From RUG11237 sp050874665 (lineage in GTDB: Bacteria > Bacillota > Clostridia > Lachnospirales > Lachnospiraceae): a DNA stretch of 64,000 nucleotides. The stretch spans positions 186,001 through 250,000 of the forward strand of contig JBNMLC010000001.1 in the NCBI GenBank assembly GCA_050874665.1, written 5' to 3'. Below, one piece after another: positions 57,440 through 64,000 of the stretch (the stretch's first letter is position 1; each line of letters begins with the position of its first letter). A program made the translations under genes and the position numbers. Below the pieces are notes generated by a model that ran no database searches, had not been told where the DNA came from, and saw only the letters and a program-made list of their open reading frames with translations.

Positions 57440-58483
57440 ATGCAGAAAGATAACATGTTTTCGAAAAGAAATACCAATATTATAAAGGGAATCGCAATTC
57501 TGATTCTGTGCTGGCACCATTTATTCTGGCATAATGTAACAGTGCCGGTAGATTTAAAATCGACACCATTCATGGATATTTTAGTGCCAATAACCAAAGT
57601 GTGTGTAGCTTTGTTTACCATGCTAAGCGGTTATGGAATTTGCGAAAGTTTTCAACGGGGAAAATCATCTTATGGAAAATTCACATTTTTGCATGTGAAG
57701 AAACTCTTGATTAATTATTGGTGGATTTATATTCCTGTTTTTCTATTGAGTTTCTGCTTTCATCGTCAGGGAACCCCGATTCAGATTTATGGGACAGGAA
57801 TCAAAGGATTACAAAATTTCTTTTTGGATGCGTTTGGTCTTCGTGCCATGATATATTCAGCAACCTTAAATAATACCTGGTGGTATATGGAAGCGGCACT
57901 TATTTTTTATATGTTATTTCCATTGCTTTATAAGGGATTAAACAAATTTCCTGCATTATTATTGGGGATAAGTTCTTTGCCGGTACTTTTAGCCAGTGTA
58001 AATATCTTCTGGTCAGGATTTATTACAACAGACAGAGAACTGTTTTATTTGTTTGATTTTGTAGTCGGTATGGAACTGTCACGGAGGGGCATTTTAAATC
58101 GGCTGGTAACTTATTGCAGAAGAAATCAAAAAGAATTTACGGCGTATGCCATAGTGCTGTTTGGGATTGTCTGTGTGATGCGAACGCAGGTATCCTTGAT
58201 TGCAGATACTTTGTATGCTTTTTGCATTATTGTTCTGGGTATTGGCATTGCATCATTCGAAGGCAGCGTGCAGAAGGCATTGGAATTTCTGGGAAAACAC
58301 TCTATGAACATATTTTTGATACATTCCATGATATATTACTATTTCACAGGTACAAAGCAGTTCTTAGATACCATAGAGTGCAGTGTTTTTAAGTACATAG
58401 TATTGGTGTGTATTTGTCTGTGCTGCTCTATGCTGGTGGAATGGGTGAAAAGTCTGTGCAGGAAGAAGCTAAGGAGGTTATAA
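57440..58483 (+). CDS. Acyltransferase-3 family membrane O-acetyltransferase
   Basis: A 347-residue protein with about 10 helices. NTNIIKGIAILILCWHHLFWHN (His 26/27), VALFTMLSGYGICES and LGKHSMNIFLIHSMIYYYF are typical of the family. It differs from the three other members in the window by the WHH motif. AAAGGA precedes the ATG. It stands between the ArnE/F-like pair and a GtrB-like GT, so it may acetylate the decorated glycan outside the cell. Confidence 0.86.
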   Translation: MQKDNMFSKRNTNIIKGIAILILCWHHLFWHNVTVPVDLKSTPFMDILVPITKVCVALFTMLSGYGICESFQRGKSSYGKFTFLHVKKLLINYWWIYIPVFLLSFCFHRQGTPIQIYGTGIKGLQNFFLDAFGLRAMIYSATLNNTWWYMEAALIFYMLFPLLYKGLNKFPALLLGISSLPVLLASVNIFWSGFITTDRELFYLFDFVVGMELSRRGILNRLVTYCRRNQKEFTAYAIVLFGIVCVMRTQVSLIADTLYAFCIIVLGIGIASFEGSVQKALEFLGKHSMNIFLIHSMIYYYFTGTKQFLDTIECSVFKYIVLVCICLCCSMLVEWVKSLCRKKLRRL

Positions 58484-58484
58484 T

Positions 58485-59450
58485 ATGTGTCCGTGTTTAT
58501 ATATGGTGATTCCTTGCTACAATGAAGAAAAGGTATTGCCGATTACAAGTGAAATTTTTGTAAATAAGATGAAGGAACTGGTGGCGGCAGGAAAGGTTAA
58601 TGCAGACAGCAGGATTTTATTTGTGAATGATGGAAGCCATGACAGAACCTGGGAAATTATTAAGGAGTTATCCCAAAAAGAAACATATGTTATCGGTATC
58701 TGTCAAAGCAGGAACAGAGGTCACCAAAATGCTGTGTTAGCCGGACTGATGGAGGCGAAGGATAAGTGTGATCTTACAATTTCTATCGACTGTGATGGAC
58801 AGGATGATATTAATGCCATGAATAAAATGGTAGAAGAATATCTAAACGGTGCAGAAATTGTTTATGGAGTTCGTTCTAAACGTGATACAGATACCTTTTT
58901 TAAGCGTTTTACGGCAGAATCCTTTTACAAATTGTTAAATAGTATGGGGGCAGAAGTCGTATATAATCATGCAGACTATCGTTTGGTAAGCAGCAGAGTG
59001 CTGAAAGAATTTGCTAATTATAAGGAAGTAAATCTCTTTTTGAGAGGAATGTTTCCATTGGTGGGATTTAAAAGCACATGTGTATATTATGAACGTGCAG
59101 AGCGAATTGCCGGAGAAAGTCATTATCCACTTGGAAAAATGTTAGCGCTTGCCTTTGACGGTATCACAAGTCTTAGCATCAAACCATTAAGAATTATTAC
59201 AGGTTTGGGATTTATTGTAGCTGTTCTTAGTTTCATCGGAGCAATTAAATTTTTGTTGGACAAGTTTTTTGGCTATACTGTGGACGGCTGGGCAAGTCTT
59301 GTATGTATTTTATGTATGGTCAGCGGAATCCAGATGGTATGTATGGGAATTTTGGGAGAATATATCGGAAAAATATATATGGAAGTAAAGGCAAGACCGA
59401 GATACATTATTAGTGAAAGAACAGAAGAAACTACTTGTGACAGGGATTAA
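58485..59450 (+). CDS. GtrB-like polyprenyl-phosphate glycosyltransferase
   Basis: A 321-residue GT2 enzyme with MVIPCYNEEKVLPITSE, VNDGSHDRTW, SRNRGHQNAVLAGL, SIDCDGQDD, the late ERIAGESHYPLGKMLALAFDGITSLS and two C-terminal helices ending LGILGEYIGKIYMEVKARPRY. This is the bactoprenol glucosyltransferase pattern (GtrB/YkoT). AAGGAGG is its ribosome site. The GT-C gene following by 15 bases is the likely user of its lipid-linked sugar. Confidence 0.89.
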   Translation: MCPCLYMVIPCYNEEKVLPITSEIFVNKMKELVAAGKVNADSRILFVNDGSHDRTWEIIKELSQKETYVIGICQSRNRGHQNAVLAGLMEAKDKCDLTISIDCDGQDDINAMNKMVEEYLNGAEIVYGVRSKRDTDTFFKRFTAESFYKLLNSMGAEVVYNHADYRLVSSRVLKEFANYKEVNLFLRGMFPLVGFKSTCVYYERAERIAGESHYPLGKMLALAFDGITSLSIKPLRIITGLGFIVAVLSFIGAIKFLLDKFFGYTVDGWASLVCILCMVSGIQMVCMGILGEYIGKIYMEVKARPRYIISERTEETTCDRD

Positions 59451-59465
59451 TTAGGGAAGGATACT

Positions 59466-60641
59466 ATGATTGCAAAAAAAGAAAAAGAAATGATTGGCTG
59501 GCTGGAAAAAAATATTGTTGTAATTTTTTTTATTGTTGTTACGGCATTAGCAGTAGTAATCAGGGGATTATGCATCAATGAAATGTCTGGTGATATGGCA
59601 AATTTTTTGCTTCCCTGGTATGAAAAATTAAAGGAAAATGGTGGTTTTAGGGCATTGGCTTTGCAATTGGGCGATTATAATGTACCTTATGTTTTCATTC
59701 TGGCCTGTTTAACTTATCTTCCGATTCCACCGATGTATGCAATTAAAATTGTGTCAATTATATTTGATTTTTTGTTGGCACTAAGTGTCGGCATATTAAT
59801 TTATTATGAAAGTGGAAAAAAGAAATATAAGGCAGTCTTAGGATATACGTTGATACTATTTAGTCCAATTGTAGTGTTTAACAGTGCTTTTTGGGGACAG
59901 TGTGATGCCCTTTATAGTACATTTATTATCTTGGCAATTATTTGTATTATGAAAGACAAAGAGGTGTTATCTTTTATCCTTTTAGGTTGTGCGTTTGCTT
60001 TTAAACTGCAATTTATATTTATACTTCCGGTCTTTTGCGTGATATATTTTCGAAAGAAAAGCTTTTCGATATTATATTTCTTGCTTATACCGGTTACAAA
60101 CTTAGTCCTTTGTCTGCCGGCAATGATTGCGGGAAGACCTGTGGCAGACGTTATTTCGATTTATATGAATCAGACAGCTACATATCCTCATATGACAATG
60201 AATTATCCGAATTTGTATGCAGTTATTGGGGATTATTATGAACAATTACACACCCTTGCGATTATATTTACCGTTATTATTTTGGGGATTGGCGCATTCC
60301 TTGTATTATATAAAAAAATAAAAATAAATTATCAGAATATAATAGGGTTATCTATTTGGAGTGTCTGGACTTGTGTTATGTTTTTACCTGCGATGCATGA
60401 GAGATATGGATTTTTGCTGGAGAGTTTACTAATTGTCAATGTGTTGCTTTACCAAAAAGAGATAGCAACAGCACTGATGGTTCAGGTTATTATTTTTTAT
60501 ACCTATACAATGTTTTTACTGGGCTCTTCCGGGCAGCTTCTTCCTTATTTGGGAATCATTAATTTTATATTATATTTATGGTTTACAATAAGGAGATTTC
60601 GAGAATTAACAATAAGTTCTGTTTGCAATGAAACGAATTAA
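59466..60641 (+). CDS. Gpi18-like GT-C membrane glycosyltransferase
   Basis: A 391-residue protein with about 10 helices, paralogous to 12156-13355: SGDMANFLLPWYEKLKENGG in the first outer loop (acidic Asp), FGQ-type WGQCDALYSTFII, CAFAFKLQFIFILP and LPAMHERYGFLLES. It probably transfers the sugar made available by the GtrB-like enzyme directly upstream. AGGGAAGGA precedes the ATG. It ends the transcript ahead of the promoter at 60658. Confidence 0.8.
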   Translation: MIAKKEKEMIGWLEKNIVVIFFIVVTALAVVIRGLCINEMSGDMANFLLPWYEKLKENGGFRALALQLGDYNVPYVFILACLTYLPIPPMYAIKIVSIIFDFLLALSVGILIYYESGKKKYKAVLGYTLILFSPIVVFNSAFWGQCDALYSTFIILAIICIMKDKEVLSFILLGCAFAFKLQFIFILPVFCVIYFRKKSFSILYFLLIPVTNLVLCLPAMIAGRPVADVISIYMNQTATYPHMTMNYPNLYAVIGDYYEQLHTLAIIFTVIILGIGAFLVLYKKIKINYQNIIGLSIWSVWTCVMFLPAMHERYGFLLESLLIVNVLLYQKEIATALMVQVIIFYTYTMFLLGSSGQLLPYLGIINFILYLWFTIRRFRELTISSVCNETN

Positions 60642-60657
60642 GACAAAGCAGGGAATG

Positions 60658-60686
60658 TTGAAAAAATAAAAAAGTTATCGTATAGT
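60658..60686 (+). promoter_or_regulatory. Internal promoter before the last GT group
   Basis: TTGAAA at 60658-60663, a 17-base spacer, and TATAGT at 60681-60686. Five of six bases match consensus in each hexamer. Transcription would start near 60693 and run into the GT2 gene at 60730 and beyond the window edge. Confidence 0.6.
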
Positions 60687-60729
60687 AGAAAGTGATGAAG
60701 GAACAATGGATGTAGGACAGGAGAAAATT

Positions 60730-61686
60730 ATGGATAAAATAGCAGTATTAATACCTTGCTATAATGAAAGCAGGACAATTGAAAAGGTAGTTACAGATTT
60801 TAAAAAGGCACTTCCTGAAGCTGTGATTTATGTATATGATAACAATTCATCTGATGATACTGCAAAAATTGCAGAGAAAGCAGGGGCAGTAGTTCGACAT
60901 GAATATATGCAGGGAAAAGGAAATGTAATTCGTAGAATGTTTCGAGAGATTGACGCAGAATGTTATGTGATGACAGATGGCGATGACACATATCCGGCAG
61001 AATATGCAGTAGAAATGGTAGAAAAGGTATTAAACAGAAATGCAGATATGGTGGTGGGGGACCGCTTGTCTTCTACGTATTTTCAGCAAAACAAAAGACC
61101 ATTTCATAATTTTGGAAACAGCTTGGTGAGAAAATGCATAAATGTATTGTTTCACAATGATATTAAAGATATAATGACAGGCTACCGGGCGTTCAGCTAT
61201 GAATTTGTGAAAACGTTTCCGGTGCTTTCGAAAGGATTCGAAATTGAGACGGAAATGAGTATCCATGCTGTGGATAAAAATATGTTTGTGGAAAATGTGG
61301 TGGTGGACTACCGGGACAGACCGGAGGGAAGTGAATCAAAATTAAACACTTACTCAGATGGAATGAAGGTTTTAAAGACGATTGCAAGACTTTACCGGAC
61401 ATACAAACCACTGGGCTTTTTTGGAATCATTGCGGCAATTCTTTCACTGATTGCAGTGGTATTTTTTATTCCTGTGGCAACAGCTTATGTACATACAGGA
61501 TTAGTACCTAGATTTCCTACGTTAATTGCCTGTGGATTTATTATGTTAACGGCGATTCAGGCTTTTTTTTCCGGACTTATCTTACAAACTATGGTGCAAA
61601 AGAATCGTCAGGATTTCGAATTTGAATTGTGCAGAGTGTTAGAGCAGAAAAAGCAGTTATTAAGGGAAGCAGAAGAAAAAAGGTGA
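60730..61686 (+). CDS. DPM1-like polyprenyl-phosphate glycosyltransferase with C-terminal helices
   Basis: A 318-residue GT2 enzyme: IAVLIPCYNESRTIEKVV, YDNNSSDDT, MQGKGNVIRRMFRE, TDGDDTYPAE, MTGYRAFSYEF and ETEMSIHAV, then two helices and an LRQ-rich tail. The NNSSDDT and GDDTYP forms place it in the DPM1 branch that often makes undecaprenyl-P-glucose or -mannose. ATG 60730 with AGGAG at 60719-60723 is preferred over ATG 60706. It has its own promoter. Confidence 0.87.
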   Translation: MDKIAVLIPCYNESRTIEKVVTDFKKALPEAVIYVYDNNSSDDTAKIAEKAGAVVRHEYMQGKGNVIRRMFREIDAECYVMTDGDDTYPAEYAVEMVEKVLNRNADMVVGDRLSSTYFQQNKRPFHNFGNSLVRKCINVLFHNDIKDIMTGYRAFSYEFVKTFPVLSKGFEIETEMSIHAVDKNMFVENVVVDYRDRPEGSESKLNTYSDGMKVLKTIARLYRTYKPLGFFGIIAAILSLIAVVFFIPVATAYVHTGLVPRFPTLIACGFIMLTAIQAFFSGLILQTMVQKNRQDFEFELCRVLEQKKQLLREAEEKR

Positions 61687-61696
61687 GGAAGGGCGT

Positions 61697-62677
61697 ATGA
61701 AGTTATCTTTAGTAATACCATGCTATAACGAGGAAGAAAATGTAGAACTGTTCTATGAAGAAGTAAAAAGATGTTTTCAGGGAAAGATAGAAAGTTATGA
61801 ATTTATTTTTGTCAATGACGGAAGCAAAGATAAAACAATGAAGAAGCTGAAGGAAATTTATCAAAACAGAGCTGGAGAGAAGATAAAAATCATTGGCTTT
61901 TCGAGAAATTTTGGAAAGGAGGCAGCCATTTATGCAGGTATGCTTCAGGCAGAGGGCGAATACACGACAGTAATCGATGCCGATTTACAACAACGCCCGG
62001 AAGTAGTTTTGCAGATGGTACAGATTTTAGAGGAAAATGAAGAATATGATTGTGTGGCTGCTTTTCAGGAAAAAAGAAATGAAGGAAGAGTGTTAACTTT
62101 TTTTAAAAATGTATTCTATAAAATTATCAACCAATTAGCAGATACGGAATTTATTTCCGGTGCCAGTGATTTTAGAACTTTTCGTTCTAATATGCGGACG
62201 GCAATTTTAAGCATGAGTGAATATCACAGATTTTCCAAAGGAATTTTTTCGTGGGTCGGGTTTGAAACAAAATTTATCCCTTATGTAGCGGAAAAGCGGA
62301 ATGCCGGTACCTCAAAATGGTCTTTTAAAAAATTGTTTAAATACGGATTAGATGGTATTATTTCATTTTCAGTAGCGCCTTTGCGACTCGCTACATGGGC
62401 AGGTACTATTTGTGCAGAATTAGCGTTGTTATATATGGTAATTATTTTTCTTCAGAAAATCTTTTTTGGGATAGATGTTCCGGGACATGCGACGGTGGTG
62501 ACATTAATCTTATTTATCGGCGGTGTGCAATTGTTTTTCTTAGGAATCTTAGGAGAGTACATTTCAAAAATGTATATACAGGAAAAGAAACGTCCTATTT
62601 ATATAACGAGAGAAACGCTGGGAATCGAAGAAAATCACAAAAAAGAAATGGCAGGCATGAATCATGAAATTCAGTAA
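61697..62677 (+). CDS. GtrB-like bactoprenol glucosyltransferase
   Basis: A 326-residue GT2 enzyme: LSLVIPCYNEEENVELF, VNDGSKDKTM, FSRNFGKEAAIYAGM, VIDADLQQRPEVV, SGASDFRTFR, RNAGTSKWSFKKLFKYGLDGIISFS and two helices ending LGILGEYISKMY. This is the textbook GtrB pattern for undecaprenyl-phosphate glucosyl transfer. GAGGAAGG precedes ATG. It overlaps the following GT-C gene by 14 bases, which forms a synthase/transferase pair. Confidence 0.91.
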   Translation: MKLSLVIPCYNEEENVELFYEEVKRCFQGKIESYEFIFVNDGSKDKTMKKLKEIYQNRAGEKIKIIGFSRNFGKEAAIYAGMLQAEGEYTTVIDADLQQRPEVVLQMVQILEENEEYDCVAAFQEKRNEGRVLTFFKNVFYKIINQLADTEFISGASDFRTFRSNMRTAILSMSEYHRFSKGIFSWVGFETKFIPYVAEKRNAGTSKWSFKKLFKYGLDGIISFSVAPLRLATWAGTICAELALLYMVIIFLQKIFFGIDVPGHATVVTLILFIGGVQLFFLGILGEYISKMYIQEKKRPIYITRETLGIEENHKKEMAGMNHEIQ

Positions 62678-64000
62678 AATGTCGGAAGATGTTATAAAAC
62701 TTTTATATGTGCTATTTTTGATTGGAATTAATGTCTGTGTCTTGTTTTTTGCTCAAAGCACGAAATACGCATATAAGAGAAAATTTTTGCTAAATAACGT
62801 TACACTTCTTGTCATAGGTTTTATTTTGCTTATAGGAGGGGGCATTCTTTGTGCAAGTATGTTGCGAAAGATTACCATTCATTTAAATTACTGTGTGTTG
62901 GCAGGAACAGCACTTTTGTTTATTTCCCAAATTTATATATGCAAGAATATATATTTTGAAACGGCGTGGGATGCAAGAGTTATGGTAACTGCAGCAAGAC
63001 AGATGGGAAATGGAATCTATCAGGGAGAGTTTGACACTTATTTTTCCTATTATCCGAATAACTTGTTTTTGACTACCCTCATTTCGTTTGCTTGTAAAGC
63101 AATCACTTGTTTTGGAGATGTGACCAGACAGCAATATTTTTTCCCTATGATAGTGATACAGTGCCTGATTTCCTGTATCACGGGAGCTCTTATATATAAA
63201 TCAGTTCAAATGTTAATTAATGAAAAATGGGCAATGGCAGCCTGGATTTTTTATGTGGCGTTACTTGGATTTAACCCGTGGCTGGTAATTGTATACAGTG
63301 ATTCTATGTCTTTGTTTTTCTCTATTGCATGCTTTTATCTTTATTTAAAATCCTACGGCGGCTGGAGGGAAGTAATAAAATGGGCGTTCATGGCAGGTCT
63401 GGCAAGTATCGGCTATTTAATCAAACCTCAGAATGTTATAGTGCTGATTGCCTGTGTTGTTATTACTTTACTGCGGATAGGTAGGGAGAAAAAAGAAAGA
63501 TTTCTTCAAATAATCTGTATTAGTGCCGGAATTTTTCTATTTGCGGGGGTACAGCTTTTGGGAACTCAAATAAGCATGAAATCAAGTATACAGATAAATA
63601 AAGACATAAAGATGCCTATGATACATTGGGCTATGATGGGATTAAACCCTGAGGGGCATGGTGCTTATAATAAAGATGATGTGTTGTATACACAATCCTT
63701 TGAATCAACAGACGAAATGAAAAAAGCAGATTGGGAAGTGATAAAGGGAAGAATGAAGGCGTATGGCGTTCGTGGTATGGCGGATCATCTGAAAGAGAAA
63801 ACATTGATTAACTATGCAGACGGAGTATTTGCATGGAGATGTGAGGGAAACTTTTTTCATACCTTATTTCCGGACATTAATTCTAAGGTTTCGGGAAAGT
63901 TAAAAGACTTATTTTATTATGGAAAAAGCTGGCCGGGAAAGTTAAGAGAAACTTTTGTTCAGGGAGTATGGCTTCAGGTTTTGTTCTGGATGGCAGCGGC
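62664..64000 (+). CDS. GT-C-like membrane glycosyltransferase, 3' end cut by the window
   Basis: An open frame from ATG 62664 to the window edge (445 codons plus two bases, no stop). About nine or more helices are visible. FETAWDARVMVTAARQM at 99-115 puts Asp 103 in the outer loop as in GT-C enzymes, followed by YQGEFDTYFSYYPNNLFLT, typical of PMT-like transferases of Gram-positives. The region around residues 310-390 (MMGLNPEGHGAYN) is a second outer loop, possibly acceptor-binding. It begins inside the GtrB-like gene and is its probable partner. Confidence 0.75.
   Translation, partial: MKFSKMSEDVIKLLYVLFLIGINVCVLFFAQSTKYAYKRKFLLNNVTLLVIGFILLIGGGILCASMLRKITIHLNYCVLAGTALLFISQIYICKNIYFETAWDARVMVTAARQMGNGIYQGEFDTYFSYYPNNLFLTTLISFACKAITCFGDVTRQQYFFPMIVIQCLISCITGALIYKSVQMLINEKWAMAAWIFYVALLGFNPWLVIVYSDSMSLFFSIACFYLYLKSYGGWREVIKWAFMAGLASIGYLIKPQNVIVLIACVVITLLRIGREKKERFLQIICISAGIFLFAGVQLLGTQISMKSSIQINKDIKMPMIHWAMMGLNPEGHGAYNKDDVLYTQSFESTDEMKKADWEVIKGRMKAYGVRGMADHLKEKTLINYADGVFAWRCEGNFFHTLFPDINSKVSGKLKDLFYYGKSWPGKLRETFVQGVWLQVLFWMAA

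Noticed and set aside
1..64000. Insertion sequences, phage genes, CRISPR arrays, tRNA or rRNA genes
   Set aside because: No transposase or integrase motif, no regularly spaced repeats and no tRNA-like folds were seen. The only repeats are the short ones at 24230-24265.

Overview
The window is a 64-kb block of surface-polysaccharide genes from a low-GC Gram-positive anaerobe. I infer a Lachnospiraceae-type Clostridia member from the A/T-rich codon use, strong AGGAGG-type ribosome sites, DUF2304/GtrB/GT-C families and FrhB-pyruvyltransferase proteins. No rRNA, tRNA or housekeeping marker fixes the genus. Almost everything is on the + strand in tight, often overlapping runs (TAATG and ATGA junctions). 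Only two genes point the other way (5773-6564 and 22394-23836). I count 57 genes, the first and last cut by the window edges.

Region A (1-22.3 kb). This holds the tail of a Wzx-type flippase, a TagB/TagF-like CDP-polyol phosphotransferase, a hexapeptide acyltransferase, three GT2 enzymes and a GNAT enzyme. Next is a reverse-strand fucosyltransferase-like gene with its own promoter, then GT4, GT2 and GT-C enzymes, a DPM1-like synthase with DUF2304, and RmlD. An O-acylation group follows (MBOAT, SGNH-like partner, two acyltransferase-3 proteins). The region ends with a GtrB-like enzyme and a three-gene set for a dTDP-2,6-dideoxyhexose (2,3-dehydratase, 3-ketoreductase, SDR 4-ketoreductase), closed by a strong terminator at 22336-22375.

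Region B (22.4-43.9 kb). After a reverse GT-C gene comes a ~510-bp non-coding stretch. It carries a near-consensus promoter, a structured 13-codon leader peptide, a GNRA-capped hairpin, direct repeats and a second promoter. The operon behind it encodes an acyltransferase, a three-enzyme CDP-pentitol set (cytidylyltransferase, medium-chain reductase, ribulose-phosphate 3-epimerase), a polyprenyl-phosphate GT, a pyruvyltransferase-FrhB fusion, an LPG-synthase-type membrane protein, a GT2, a Wzm/Wzt ABC exporter, two GlfT2-like galactofuranosyltransferases, a ferredoxin-FrhB protein, a GT-C protein, and a second fusion in the opposite domain order.

Region C (43.9-64 kb). This holds a GT-C protein, UDP-glucose dehydrogenase, three GT2 proteins sharing an unusual C-terminal motif (one with two GT2 domains), two membrane proteins, a WecE-like sugar aminotransferase with a GNAT acetyltransferase, an ArnC-like GT with an SMR pair resembling ArnE/ArnF, an acyltransferase, and several GtrB-like/GT-C combinations running off the right edge.

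How it works together: the genes supply unusual activated sugars and polyols (dTDP-rhamnose last step, dTDP-2,6-dideoxyhexose, dTDP-4-acylamino-4,6-dideoxyhexose, UDP-glucuronate, CDP-pentitol). Many cytoplasmic GTs assemble chains, two export routes (Wzx and ABC) are present, and polyprenyl-phosphate-sugar synthases with GT-C transferases plus O-acyltransferases decorate the glycan outside. Not seen here: an initiating phosphoglycosyltransferase, RmlA/B/C, UDP-galactopyranose mutase or chain-length regulators. These must lie elsewhere if the pathways are complete.
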